Positions 8,560 to 17,980 are shown, numbered from the stretch's first letter. The stretch is DNA of 50,672 nt from Lachnospiraceae bacterium (GCA_022769665.1 JALEIR010000023.1:1-50672); one strand, 5' to 3'. Program-made: numbers and translations. Notes: generated from the letters alone by a model not told the origin.

Positions 8560-10095
8560 ATGGACGGAATGATTCTGATTTCCATAGCCCTGCCTGCCAT
8601 AGCAGGAATTCTGCTGTTGCTGAATTCCTTTATGGAACATTTGAAAGCATCGGGCACAATAGGAAAAGAACCTGTGGTTAAGAAAACAACGGAGGAACAA
8701 TTGAGGAGCCTGCATATTTTCACAGGAATCATCATGGCGGTTTCCGCCGGTCTTACCATGGCTACTGCCTGGACAGGAAGCAGAAGTTTAAAGCTTTTTG
8801 TGCTGTTGGATGAAATTCCCGTTTACTTTCAAATAGACGAAATCAGCAAGCTGTTTGCTACGATTGTCACAATCATTTGGCTTTTGGCGGGTTTTTATGC
8901 CTTTGTATATATGAAGCATGAGGGAGAAGAAAAAAGATATTTCGGTTTTTATCTGTTATTGTACGGTGTGCTTATAGGGTTGGATTTCTCCGGAAACCTG
9001 ATTACCATGTATCTTTTTTATGAATTGATGACATTGACCTCCATGCCTCTGGTACTGCATAACGGCAGCAGAGAATCCATCATGGCGGCACTGAAATATT
9101 TGTTCTATTCCATGTGCGGAGCGTATGCCGGACTTTTCGGTATCTTTTTCCTGTATCGTTACTGCGATTCCTTCACCTTTACGGCCGGCGGAACACTGAA
9201 TATGGCAGCGGTGAGCGGCCATGAGGGACTGCTGTTGATTGCGGTATTCGTGATGCTTGTAGGTTTTGGCGCGAAGGCAGGTATGTTTCCCCTGCATTCC
9301 TGGCTGCCTGCGGCTCATCCCGTAGCTCCGTCCCCGGCCTCTGCATTTTTGTCCGGCATTATCGTAAAGTGCGGTGTGTTGGCTACCATCCGTTCTGTGT
9401 ATTATATTGTGGGACCCGGGTTTATCAGGGGTACCTGGGTACAGTATACATGGATGATATTGACTTTGGTGACGGTGTTTATGGGTTCTCTTTTGGCTTT
9501 TCGTGAACCGGTCTTCAAAAAGCGATTGGCCTATTCTACAGTCAGCCAGATTTCCTATATTTTATTCGGTTTATCTCTTTTGACCCCTACAGCCTTTGCC
9601 GGGGCACTGCTTCATACAGTGGCGCACGCTGTTGTAAAATGCGGACTGTTTCTGACAGCGGGAGTATTTTTATATCAGTATGGACTGACAAGAGTGGAAC
9701 AGCTGAAGGGTATGGGAAAGAAGATGCCTGTAACCATGTGGTGCTATACTGTATTTACCCTGGCGTTAATCGGTATTCCGCCTACTGCAGGCTTTATCAG
9801 TAAATGGTTTCTGGCTCAGGGTTCCCTGCAGTCGGGAATCCATGTATTTTCCTGGCTGGGGCCGGTAGTTCTGTTAATCAGTGCACTTTTGACAGCGGGA
9901 TATCTGTTGCCTGTTACCATGAAAGGATTTTTTCCCGGTGAAGAGGCAGAAGGTATGGATTTCAAAAAGGAGGAACCTTCTCCCTGTATGCTGATTCCTT
10001 TGATTATTTTAGCTGTATTAGCGGTTCTTTTGGGTTTGCTTCCAAACCCGTTGATTCAATATGTTACCCAAGCGGCAGCTTCAGTGCTGCAATAG
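8560..10095 (+). CDS. Antiporter-like channel subunit 2 (MrpD/NuoM-like)
   Basis: A 511-residue polytopic subunit of the NuoL/M/N family. Glu155 (FYEL) and Lys239 (GFGAKAGMFPLHSWLPAAHP) are the helix-5 and helix-7 residues; IIVKCGVLA gives a helix-8 lysine (NuoM/N type); HTVAHAVVKCGLF and GFISKWFLAQ hold the distal charges. All key residues look intact. ATG 8560 follows AGAAGG by 6 bases; an upstream in-frame TTG is less likely. The gene lies 41 bases after subunit 1. A second full channel subunit beside MrpD is outside the classical seven-gene Mrp set. Confidence 0.9.
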   Translation: MDGMILISIALPAIAGILLLLNSFMEHLKASGTIGKEPVVKKTTEEQLRSLHIFTGIIMAVSAGLTMATAWTGSRSLKLFVLLDEIPVYFQIDEISKLFATIVTIIWLLAGFYAFVYMKHEGEEKRYFGFYLLLYGVLIGLDFSGNLITMYLFYELMTLTSMPLVLHNGSRESIMAALKYLFYSMCGAYAGLFGIFFLYRYCDSFTFTAGGTLNMAAVSGHEGLLLIAVFVMLVGFGAKAGMFPLHSWLPAAHPVAPSPASAFLSGIIVKCGVLATIRSVYYIVGPGFIRGTWVQYTWMILTLVTVFMGSLLAFREPVFKKRLAYSTVSQISYILFGLSLLTPTAFAGALLHTVAHAVVKCGLFLTAGVFLYQYGLTRVEQLKGMGKKMPVTMWCYTVFTLALIGIPPTAGFISKWFLAQGSLQSGIHVFSWLGPVVLLISALLTAGYLLPVTMKGFFPGEEAEGMDFKKEEPSPCMLIPLIILAVLAVLLGLLPNPLIQYVTQAAASVLQ

Positions 10096-10109
10096 AAAGG
10101 AGGAGAAAA

Positions 10110-11591
10110 ATGAGTGAAATATTTATGTTGATTGTGATTCTCCTTCCGTTGCTTGGCGGTATTCTGGTTCCTCTGCTTCATTTTAAAAGTAGGAGAAGCA
10201 TGCTGATTTATATGGAAACGGTAGTTGTCCTGACGTCCGGCCTGATGTTTCTGCTTTTGTTGAACAGACCTGAGGAAGCCTTGACAGTGTTCCGCTTTAC
10301 GGGAAATTTGAGTATTACGCTGCGGATTGACGGGCTTGGCAGCCTGTATGCGGGGCTGGTGGCATTTCTTTGGCCTTTTGCCATGCTTTATTCCTTTGAG
10401 TATATGAAGCATGAGCACAACGAGAAATCTTTTTTCCTGTTTTATATGGTTACCTACGGAATTACATTGGGTGTGGCATTGTCAGAAAATATTCTGACCA
10501 TGTATTTTTTCTTTGAAATGCTGAGTCTGGTAACGCTTCCCCTTGTGATGCATACCAGAACAAGGGAAGCGATTCTGGCCAGCCGCACATACTTGTACTA
10601 TATGCTGGGAGGTGCAGCTTTCGCTTTCATTGGTATGATATTTATTCTGACTTACGGGACAACTGCTTCTTTTGTGCCCGGAGGTGTGCTGGATATGGTA
10701 AAACTCGACGGCAGAACGAATATGATTCCGGTGATTTTTGTGTTATGTTTCTGCGGTTTTGCGGTAAAAACCGCCATGTGGCCATTCTCCTCCTGGCTTC
10801 CGAAAGCCGGCGTTGCTCCTACGCCCGTCACGGCGCTGCTTCATGCGGTAGCTGTGGTAAATACGGGTGCCTTTGCTACTATGAGAGTGACCTATTTCAG
10901 CTTTGGTCCCGGGGTGCTTCGCGGTACCGGTGCACAGTATTTTCTTATGGCGCTGATTGTATTTACCATTGTCTACGGATGCAGCCGCGCCCTGAAGGAG
11001 ACGCACATCAAAAGAAGGCTTGCCTGGTCTACGGTGAGTAATTTGTCCTATATTTTGTTTGGCGTTATATTGATGACGCCTATGGGTTTGACGGGTGCCA
11101 TGGCTCATATGCTGTTTCATTCCTTTATGAAGATTTGCTCCTTCTTCTGTGCGGGAGCTGTTATGTATAAAACCGGGAGAAATTATATTCATGAACTGGA
11201 CGGTTTCGGACGTAAAATGCCGAAAGTGTTTACCATATTTACGGTTTCCGCTCTTGCCCTCATGGGTGTGCCGGGACTTTGCGGATTTGTCAGTAAGTGG
11301 AATCTGGCCAAGGCAGCGGTGAACAGTGAAAACGGATTGGCTTACATTGGTGTCGCCGCACTGCTTTGCTCCGCACTGCTTACAGCAATCTATATGTTAA
11401 CTATAGTGGTGAGAGCTTTCTTCCCCGGCAAAGATTTCGATTATGAAACCATTCGTGATGTGGAGGATCCTAATTGGATGATGCTGGTGCCTCTTTTGGT
11501 GTTTGTGATTGTCATGCTGATTTTTGGTCTGCATTCCGGTCCGGTGATGAAGCTGTTGGAAGAAATCGCCGCCGATGCCGTAATAGGTTAG
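10110..11591 (+). CDS. Antiporter-like channel subunit 3 (NuoL-type helix 8)
   Basis: A 493-residue polytopic channel subunit. Glu136 (FFEM) and Lys220 (FAVKTAMWPFSSWLPKA) are conserved. Unlike its neighbours, the helix-8 position reads TALLHAVAVVNTG with His245 and no lysine, which matches the NuoL/MrpA pattern (ALIHAATMVTAG) rather than NuoM/N. HMLFHSFMKICSF and GFVSKWNLAK give the distal residues. It therefore may fill the MrpA-like role although it lacks the MrpA C-terminal domain, which is encoded separately upstream. AAAGGAGGAG precedes the ATG by 7 bases. Confidence 0.9.
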   Translation: MSEIFMLIVILLPLLGGILVPLLHFKSRRSMLIYMETVVVLTSGLMFLLLLNRPEEALTVFRFTGNLSITLRIDGLGSLYAGLVAFLWPFAMLYSFEYMKHEHNEKSFFLFYMVTYGITLGVALSENILTMYFFFEMLSLVTLPLVMHTRTREAILASRTYLYYMLGGAAFAFIGMIFILTYGTTASFVPGGVLDMVKLDGRTNMIPVIFVLCFCGFAVKTAMWPFSSWLPKAGVAPTPVTALLHAVAVVNTGAFATMRVTYFSFGPGVLRGTGAQYFLMALIVFTIVYGCSRALKETHIKRRLAWSTVSNLSYILFGVILMTPMGLTGAMAHMLFHSFMKICSFFCAGAVMYKTGRNYIHELDGFGRKMPKVFTIFTVSALALMGVPGLCGFVSKWNLAKAAVNSENGLAYIGVAALLCSALLTAIYMLTIVVRAFFPGKDFDYETIRDVEDPNWMMLVPLLVFVIVMLIFGLHSGPVMKLLEEIAADAVIG

Positions 11592-11629
11592 ATTAAAAGC
11601 CGCTTTAGGCGGCGGAATGAGAGGAAAAA

Positions 11630-13780
11630 ATGGTAGAGATTATTTTGGCTGTTCTTGTGTTCTTTCCTTTTGCAGCCGGTTTGATTGTCTATGCAATAGG
11701 GACCCGGAAAGAAAAACAGCCTGTTGGAGAGGGTTCGTCCTGCGACGGTAAAAAAGGCTTGAATCGGGCGGCAGAAATTGTGGCGGTCTGTTCCGTGGCA
11801 GCAGAGTTTGTTCTTGTGGTTTTTATGGCAGCCTTTTGCTATATACAAAGCCGTACCATGGAATTGTCCTTCAATAACAGTGTGGAAACCGGCCTTCAAA
11901 TTTTGTTTTCCGTTCCGGAAATCTGCGGTTTCGGATTCCATTTCTGTATGGATGGTTTTCGATTGATTTATGCCGGTGTGGCAGCGTTTATGTGGATGAT
12001 GACAACCATCCTTTCGGGCGAGTATTTTAGGCATCATGAAAATGTGGGACGTTTTTATTTGTTTTTACTGATGACGTTGGGTGCCACCATGGGAGTGTTT
12101 CTGTCAGCGGACTTGTACACTACCTTTATTTTCTTTGAGATTATGTCTTTCACCTCCTATGTCTGGGTTGCGCAGGAGGAGAACAGGCCATCTCTGCAGG
12201 CAGCGGCTACCTACCTCGCCGTGGCGGTAATCGGTGGCCTTGTAATGCTCATGGGTATTTTCCTTCTGTATTATCATCTGGGAACGGTTACAATCAGTGA
12301 ACTTTCCGGTGCAGCGGCGGCCTTTGCCGATAAACGAATTCTCTATATTGCCGGAGGATGTATGCTTTTCGGCTTTGGGGCAAAGGCGGGTTCTTTCCCT
12401 TTGCATATCTGGCTGCCGAAAGCCCATCCCGTTGCTCCCGCACCTGCGTCTGCTCTGCTTTCGGGAATCCTGACAAAAACGGGTATTTACGGTACTCTGA
12501 TTTTGAGCTGCCAACTGTTTGTTCATGATGCCGCCTGGGGAAAGGTGGTACTGGGTCTGGGGGTTATCACAATGTTCGGAGGCGCCCTGCTGGCAGTCTT
12601 TTCCGTTGATTTAAAGCGCACTTTAGCATGTTCCTCCATGTCCCAAATCGGTTTTATCATGGTAGGTATCGGTATGCAGGGACTTTTGGGAGAGGAGAAT
12701 GCTTTGGCGGTACACGGTACCCTGCTGCACATGGTAAATCATTCGCTGATTAAACTGGTGCTCTTCATGGCAGCAGGTGTCATCTTTATGAACACTCACG
12801 CTCTTGAATTAAATCAAATCCGGGGTTACGGCAGAAAGAAACCTTTGCTTGCAGGCATTTTTCTGACTGGGGCACTGACAATCGGCGGCATTCCTTTGTT
12901 TGGAGGTTATGTCAGCAAGACCCTGCTTCATGAGGCCATTGTGGAGTTTGGCGGTGGCGGAATCATGAAGGCTGTTGAATGGATTTTTCTGTTTTCCGGC
13001 GGCTTGACCGTAGCCTATATGACAAAGCTGTTTGTAGCGATTTTTGTGGAAAAGAATCCGGATGGGGAACTGCAGAAACAGTATGACGGACAAAAGAAAT
13101 ACATGAACAATGCCAGTGGATTTGCCCTGACGGGAAGCGCCCTGGTGTTGCTTGTATGGGGCTTGTTCCCTCACGAAATCATGGACAAAGTGGCAGAACT
13201 GGGTCAGTCCTTCATGAATTTACGGGAATTCGGGCATCGGGTTTCTTATTTCAGTCTCAGTAATTTACAGGGTACATTGATTTCCGTATGTATCGGCGCG
13301 GCGGTATATCTGTTGTTTATAAGAAATGTCTTACTGAAGAAGCAGGAAGGCAGCGGAGCCGTATATATCAATGCATGGCCCAACTGGCTGGATCTGGAAA
13401 ACCTTTTGTATAAGCCTCTGCTTCTGACGATTTTACCGACATTGTTCGGTGTCCTCTGCAGGACTCTCGACAGTTTTACGGATACAATGGCTGTCTTGCT
13501 TAGAAAGACTTTATATCGTGACAGCCCGCTTCCGCACGAAAGACCGGAAGGAAATCTATTTACCGCTGTGTTGGGACGAATTATCAATGGGTTTGAAGTT
13601 CTGGGAAATCATACCTGGAACAAAAAGCACCCTAATCAAAGGGATTACAGACATCTGCTGGCACTAAAAAGTGACGAATTCAAAGAAAGCAACCGAATCA
13701 TCGGAGGAAGTCTTTCCTTCGGGCTTTTGCTGTTTGGCGTGGGATTGGCGTTGACGTTGGTATATCTGATTTGCTGGTAA
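11630..13780 (+). CDS. Antiporter-like channel subunit 4, long C-terminal extension
   Basis: A 716-residue subunit ending the operon. The core carries Glu170 (FFEI), Lys252 (FGAKAGSFPLHIWLPKAHP), a helix-8 lysine (SGILTKTGIYG), HMVNHSLIKLVLF and GYVSKTLLHEA. About 220 residues follow the core, with at least three more hydrophobic segments, ending in a helix at about 694-715; this may act as a lateral arm as in NuoL. The helix-8 lysine distinguishes it from NuoL proper. A small GCCGC/GCGGC hairpin lies just upstream (11599-11613), with GAGAGGAAA before the ATG. A bidirectional terminator follows. Confidence 0.88.
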   Translation: MVEIILAVLVFFPFAAGLIVYAIGTRKEKQPVGEGSSCDGKKGLNRAAEIVAVCSVAAEFVLVVFMAAFCYIQSRTMELSFNNSVETGLQILFSVPEICGFGFHFCMDGFRLIYAGVAAFMWMMTTILSGEYFRHHENVGRFYLFLLMTLGATMGVFLSADLYTTFIFFEIMSFTSYVWVAQEENRPSLQAAATYLAVAVIGGLVMLMGIFLLYYHLGTVTISELSGAAAAFADKRILYIAGGCMLFGFGAKAGSFPLHIWLPKAHPVAPAPASALLSGILTKTGIYGTLILSCQLFVHDAAWGKVVLGLGVITMFGGALLAVFSVDLKRTLACSSMSQIGFIMVGIGMQGLLGEENALAVHGTLLHMVNHSLIKLVLFMAAGVIFMNTHALELNQIRGYGRKKPLLAGIFLTGALTIGGIPLFGGYVSKTLLHEAIVEFGGGGIMKAVEWIFLFSGGLTVAYMTKLFVAIFVEKNPDGELQKQYDGQKKYMNNASGFALTGSALVLLVWGLFPHEIMDKVAELGQSFMNLREFGHRVSYFSLSNLQGTLISVCIGAAVYLLFIRNVLLKKQEGSGAVYINAWPNWLDLENLLYKPLLLTILPTLFGVLCRTLDSFTDTMAVLLRKTLYRDSPLPHERPEGNLFTAVLGRIINGFEVLGNHTWNKKHPNQRDYRHLLALKSDEFKESNRIIGGSLSFGLLLFGVGLALTLVYLICW

Positions 13781-13781
13781 A

Positions 13782-13831
13782 AAGAGACAGCAGCGATGGT
13801 GATTTTCAGGCACCTATGCTGCTGTCCTTTT
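13782..13831. terminator. Bidirectional terminator between convergent operons
   Basis: GACAGCAGC (13786-13794) pairs perfectly with GCTGCTGTC (13818-13826), with inner GGTG/CACC pairs. AAAAAGA lies on the left and CTTTTGTCTT on the right, so it can end both the antiporter operon (+) and the envelope operon (-). Confidence 0.88.
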
Positions 13832-13834
13832 GTC

Positions 13835-14407
13835 TTAAGATGAATGAGCAATTTTCCGGGCAATTTTCTGAACCAGCAGATTTCCCAAAAATCCAAAAGC
13901 AATTCCCATGATGAAAGCGCAAATTACATCGGTGGGATAATGAACATATAAATACAGTCTTGAAAACGCAATCAATGCGGCCAGGATAGTTGCGGGAATT
14001 CCCAGCTTCCGATTGTTCAGCATCAAAACGGTTGCAGCTTCAAAAGAAGCCAGCGTGTGTCCCGAAGGGAAGGAAAAATCATGAGGAGCGGTAATCAGCA
14101 GGGAGATGGTTCTGCCAAAATGCTCCAACTGATAATCGTAGGGTCTTGGCCTGGCAATCAGGGGCTTCATTGTTACATTACATACAATCAATCCGATGAA
14201 CAAAGCAGCACCCATGGCAAATCCGGTTTTTCGCTGTTTTGGAATACAGACAAGTACGATTGCCATCAGAATCCAGAAGATGCCGCCGTTACCCAACAGG
14301 GTGATGACCGGCATTACCGCATCCAGAAAAGTGCATCTTAAGTTTGCGGCAATCCATTCCAGAATCGGCAGGTCAAAGTTCTCGGCCAGTAAGCTGAAAA
14401 TATTCAT
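13835..14407 (-). CDS. PAP2-family membrane phosphatase
   Basis: A 190-residue lipid phosphatase of the PAP2 (acid phosphatase/undecaprenyl pyrophosphatase-like) family with about five helices. All three signature motifs are present: KPLIARPRP (about 81-89), SFPSGHT (about 113-119) and SRLYLYVHYPTD (about 151-162), giving the catalytic histidines on the outer membrane face. AAGGAGA lies before the ATG. It is the last gene of a four-gene operon, 3 bases after the preceding stop. With a lipid-linked glycosyltransferase in the same operon, recycling of a polyprenyl or other lipid phosphate is plausible. Confidence 0.9.
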   Translation of the reverse strand: MNIFSLLAENFDLPILEWIAANLRCTFLDAVMPVITLLGNGGIFWILMAIVLVCIPKQRKTGFAMGAALFIGLIVCNVTMKPLIARPRPYDYQLEHFGRTISLLITAPHDFSFPSGHTLASFEAATVLMLNNRKLGIPATILAALIAFSRLYLYVHYPTDVICAFIMGIAFGFLGNLLVQKIARKIAHSS

Positions 14408-14410
14408 CTT

Positions 14411-15763
14411 TTATTCTCCTTGTTCTTTTGTGCTATCCTCAAATACGGGATATAAGGTTACTGGTTCCAATTCATATTCGCCGGGCAGAACTATTTCTCC
14501 CGCTTCATCAGGTATAAACAGAAGAACCCGTGTAGTCCGTCCTGCTTCGTCGATCTCTTCCTTTGCCCAGCCGGAGAAGCTTTTTCCTTCCGGAACGGAC
14601 ACAGGGGGTGCTGTCAATTTTTGACTGTCAGACCTGACAAACTCGTCCTGTAATATCTTCTCATCATCCCGATAGACCAGCCGTACTTCCGAAACAGGCT
14701 GTTGTATATCCAGATTTGTCATTTCGATTGCAAGGTAACTTCCGTCAGCTTGTTTTCGGAAAAAGAAATTGGAATCCGGAGAGTATTGTTTAATGGTGCC
14801 GTTGTTTCGGGTAACATTCAGGGAAAGAGATATTCTGGCCGAAAACAAATCGTCGGTATATCGGCAGTAGTCACTTACAGTTTCGTTCTCAAAGCGATAG
14901 CCTGTATATTTCTGCTGCATCCAGCTTTCGTTTTGGCGAATGGTTTTGTAAATCTCCGTATCGGAATCAAAAAGGGAAGAGAGATTGTTCGTTGCGCCAA
15001 TCATATATTCACAGTATCCCTCGGCAATTGCAAGAGCAGCTTTCCTTTCATTGTCATCAATAGAAGCGGAATTCTGTTGTTCCCTGTAAATATCCGTTTC
15101 GCTGTCATAAATCACTTCCAATTGATTACCTGCTTCGTCTTTGATGGAAATTTCCGGCGGTACCAGAAGACCGTGGACACTCTGAAGCTCAAAGCGAGGT
15201 CCGTGTATACCCTCCGGCAGATAATTTTCCGCAAGCGTCTGTGTTCGCATAACGGTATAAGATTCATCCAGTTTGATACCGTTGATGAAAACAGTGTGAT
15301 CCTGTTCTTTTAAAATTCGGACATTTTGTTCCCTGTTTACCACGAGGGAAATCTCTCCCAAATTCCATTCCGTGATACCCCTTTCGGGGTTCTCGCTGCT
15401 TACCAGAGTAAAGGACAACAGCTTTTCTTCACCCAGCTTCATGTAATATTTTTTGTCACCGGACAGTCCGGCAGAGGTTTCGGAACAAATTAATTCGGCA
15501 TCCTTGACCTTATCTTTCATGTAGGAAACATAAGCATCTTTACCCTCAAAAACACTGTCTTCCATGCCTGAAAGGTCGTAGATTTCTCCCCAGTCCGGAT
15601 TGGTAAACAGCTCCGCTACAACCTGATTGCATTTTGCTGTGGGCTGGGAAGCTTCATAATCCCTCAGCCAGCCGTAAAGCCAGACTAAGATACAAGCCAT
15701 ACCGATAAAAAACAGAACGATACATGTAAAATATACTTTATAAAAAACTTTTCCCTTACGCAT
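14411..15763 (-). CDS. Unrecognised membrane-anchored extracytoplasmic protein
   Basis: A 450-residue protein that I do not recognise. A short basic N-terminus and one helix (about residues 8-28) anchor a large, hydrophilic outer domain. The middle includes a possible SnoaL/NTF2-like region (EGYCEYMIGATNNLSSLF). The last ~90 residues, with LVYRDDEKILQDEFVRSD, GKSFSGWAKEE and LYPVFED, resemble an InlB B-repeat/Listeria-Bacteroides repeat. ATG 15763 is preferred because GAGGG lies 8 bases upstream; an ATG five codons earlier has no such site. The start is coupled to the preceding stop. It probably works with the neighbouring glycosidase-domain protein outside the membrane. Confidence 0.8.
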   Translation of the reverse strand: MRKGKVFYKVYFTCIVLFFIGMACILVWLYGWLRDYEASQPTAKCNQVVAELFTNPDWGEIYDLSGMEDSVFEGKDAYVSYMKDKVKDAELICSETSAGLSGDKKYYMKLGEEKLLSFTLVSSENPERGITEWNLGEISLVVNREQNVRILKEQDHTVFINGIKLDESYTVMRTQTLAENYLPEGIHGPRFELQSVHGLLVPPEISIKDEAGNQLEVIYDSETDIYREQQNSASIDDNERKAALAIAEGYCEYMIGATNNLSSLFDSDTEIYKTIRQNESWMQQKYTGYRFENETVSDYCRYTDDLFSARISLSLNVTRNNGTIKQYSPDSNFFFRKQADGSYLAIEMTNLDIQQPVSEVRLVYRDDEKILQDEFVRSDSQKLTAPPVSVPEGKSFSGWAKEEIDEAGRTTRVLLFIPDEAGEIVLPGEYELEPVTLYPVFEDSTKEQGE

Positions 15764-15767
15764 TGTC

Positions 15768-16868
15768 TTATCCCTCATCTGCCGGACGAACCATGTAGAA
15801 GGTCGGCATCTTTCTCGGCTCCTGCTGAAGAAGCGAATAGTTGTTAATCATCTGTATCGTGCCTGCTTCACCGTATCTTCCGTAGGTATCGCGGTAGAGC
15901 ATGATGGTGGAAGAGCCACCGTCCAGGTTACAGGCGTTTACGGCATTGTTTTCCACAAGTATATCAATGATATCCGCATAGGTTGCACCCAGACTTCCCG
16001 CCTGCCGCCCGTCCACGCACAAAAAGATAACGGCACCGTCTTCACGCTGGCCGATGCAGGTACGGGGATTATAGCCGGAATTACTGTTGTAGGCTTCTTC
16101 ATTTACAACACCGTTCATAATGAGAACAGGTCCGAAGCAGCATCCGTCACGAATGCCCAGTTCTTCTGCCTGATCCTTTGTCATGGATTTTGCCACAACC
16201 AAAATATTGTCTTCGTTAAACCCGGCAAAACCATTATATGTGGTACCGTCATCCCAGACACATTTTCCCTCTGCGAACACCAGACCGCAGGGTACGCTTC
16301 CCACCTCAGGACCGGCAGTACCGTTATCAAAGAACGCACCGGCATTGATTGCCGCTATAGCTCCTTCCGTTTCAATCTGCTTATTGATGCGAGTCCCCGG
16401 AACCGACTTGGAAAACCGGCCGGAGGAAGTTGCCATGTATACGCTGGAAGGATCACGGATAATCATAACATATGCGTTATAGGTATCTCCCGAAACGCTT
16501 TCAATACGGATTCCATCCGGGTAATCACGCCATTCGTCATCCGAGGAGACAACGGTATCCGTCTGAATCAGAATCTTTGAGGTGTCGGTTACATCATCGG
16601 GAAGCTCCGTTGAAATTTTGGTTCGAATCCGGGCAACCAACTCATCTCCCAGAAATAATCCCGGAACCCATTTGGTTGCGCTGGCTTCGGTCAGCGACAT
16701 GGTTAATACATCCCTTGCCGCTTCGGAAGGACCGCGGAAGACCATGGCCAGTATCATGCATAACCCAACGACCAGCAAACCGATCATGGTGAACAGTACA
16801 AGAAGAAATCTTCTCAGCACCATCAGACATATACTTCCTATTGTTTTTCTATTTTTGTTTTCCTTCAT
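15768..16868 (-). CDS. Membrane-anchored phosphodiester glycosidase (NAGPA-domain) protein
   Basis: A 366-residue protein with one N-terminal helix (about 11-33) and an exposed NAGPA/exopolysaccharide-type domain (about 150-360). Recognisable segments are AAINAGAFFD, CCFGPVLIMNG, YNPRTCIGQ, FLCVDGRQAGSLGATYAD and NACNLDGGSST. This family includes the human uncovering enzyme that removes N-acetylglucosamine from a phosphodiester and bacterial enzymes acting on phosphodiester-linked sugars, such as those of teichoic or capsular polymers. GTG/ATG choice is settled by a 4-base ATGA overlap with the upstream glycosyltransferase gene. The exact substrate is unknown; a cell-wall phosphopolymer is an inference from context. 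Confidence 0.87.
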   Translation of the reverse strand: MKENKNRKTIGSICLMVLRRFLLVLFTMIGLLVVGLCMILAMVFRGPSEAARDVLTMSLTEASATKWVPGLFLGDELVARIRTKISTELPDDVTDTSKILIQTDTVVSSDDEWRDYPDGIRIESVSGDTYNAYVMIIRDPSSVYMATSSGRFSKSVPGTRINKQIETEGAIAAINAGAFFDNGTAGPEVGSVPCGLVFAEGKCVWDDGTTYNGFAGFNEDNILVVAKSMTKDQAEELGIRDGCCFGPVLIMNGVVNEEAYNSNSGYNPRTCIGQREDGAVIFLCVDGRQAGSLGATYADIIDILVENNAVNACNLDGGSSTIMLYRDTYGRYGEAGTIQMINNYSLLQQEPRKMPTFYMVRPADEG

Positions 16869-17980
16869 ATCTGTTTCTCCTCCTGAGCTGCCCGGCGGGA
16901 GCGAAATACCCAGCGTTGCTGGATGACAAAGCTTACTATGAATAACAGCGTCATGACCAGTGCATAGATAAGTGCGCGCAGTACGGTTTTTTCTTCACCG
17001 ATGTCAAACAATAAAAACATGCCATGGGTCAATGACAGTTGCAGAAGAAGCTGGGGAATTGCCAGCATGTAGTAGCGTGCCATGGATTTACCGGTTTCCG
17101 CATTGCTTCGGAATACCAATTTTTTATTCATGAAAAAATTGAGCAAAGAAGATATCACCCGGGCCGTTATGGTAGGTACGGCTGTAAGCAGCAGTCCGCT
17201 CATACTTTTCCGAAGCAACCATGATAAAAGGGTAAACAATCCTTCGTCTACGACTGCACTGAAAAGAGAGCTCAGTGTATATTTGAAAAAGTGAGCCAAC
17301 AGGAGCTTGTAAATGCGCCAGGAATCCCGAAAGACCCGGAAATGAGAGCTTTTGTTTTCTTCTATGTAAATCGTCCGGCATTTCACTTCTTCAAAATCTA
17401 TATTATTTTCTTTCATTGCTAAAAGCATATTAGTCTCATATTCAAAGCGGTCGCCTCCCACTTTTACAAATACCGGCAGAGCGTGGGACGGAATGGCCCG
17501 CAGACCGGTTTGTGTGTCAGATATGGTCATACCGCAGAATATTTTAAAGACGCCTGACGTAATCCGGTTGCCGTATCGGCTGCGGAAAGGCACCTGAGGT
17601 AAACTGAAATCCCGTACACCCAGAATGACATGTCCGCTTTCCTGCATTTGACGTACACAAGCCAGAGTATCCTCCGGGCTGTGTTGGTTGTCGCCGTCTA
17701 CGGTTACTACGCCCTGTCCGTCCGGACGGTTCTCCAAAAACCAGTTAAAGGCGGTTTTCAGAGCAGCTCCCTTTCCCAGATTCACCGGGTGCTGTAACAG
17801 ATGTACTTCAGGATACAGTGACGCGTCTTCAAAATAATGCAGGTTTTCGGGTTTGCTTCCGTCGTTGACAAGAATAATATCGGTAAAACCGATTTGAATC
17901 AGTCCTTTTATCACGGTAATTAATTTTTCATCCGGATCCAAGGAAGGCAGTACTACAGATATACCTGATAAATCACTCAT
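16865..17980 (-). CDS. Glycosyltransferase family 2 fused to GtrA-like flippase domain
   Basis: A 371-residue two-domain protein. Residues ~5-215 are a GT2 domain with VVLPSLDPDE, ILVNDGS, LGKGAALKTAF, the metal-binding VDGDNQH and SDTQTGLRAI, the pattern of polyprenyl-phosphate sugar transferases (DPM1/GtrB-like). Residues ~228-365 form a four-helix GtrA domain (FLMNKKLVF-like FFMNKKLVFR; QQRWVFR), a class linked to moving lipid-bound sugars across the membrane. So one polypeptide may both make and flip a lipid-linked sugar. GGGGAGAG lies before the ATG. It leads the four-gene operon; only 28 bases separate it from the upstream hairpin, so its promoter is not clear. Confidence 0.92.
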   Translation of the reverse strand: MSDLSGISVVLPSLDPDEKLITVIKGLIQIGFTDIILVNDGSKPENLHYFEDASLYPEVHLLQHPVNLGKGAALKTAFNWFLENRPDGQGVVTVDGDNQHSPEDTLACVRQMQESGHVILGVRDFSLPQVPFRSRYGNRITSGVFKIFCGMTISDTQTGLRAIPSHALPVFVKVGGDRFEYETNMLLAMKENNIDFEEVKCRTIYIEENKSSHFRVFRDSWRIYKLLLAHFFKYTLSSLFSAVVDEGLFTLLSWLLRKSMSGLLLTAVPTITARVISSLLNFFMNKKLVFRSNAETGKSMARYYMLAIPQLLLQLSLTHGMFLLFDIGEEKTVLRALIYALVMTLLFIVSFVIQQRWVFRSRRAAQEEKQI

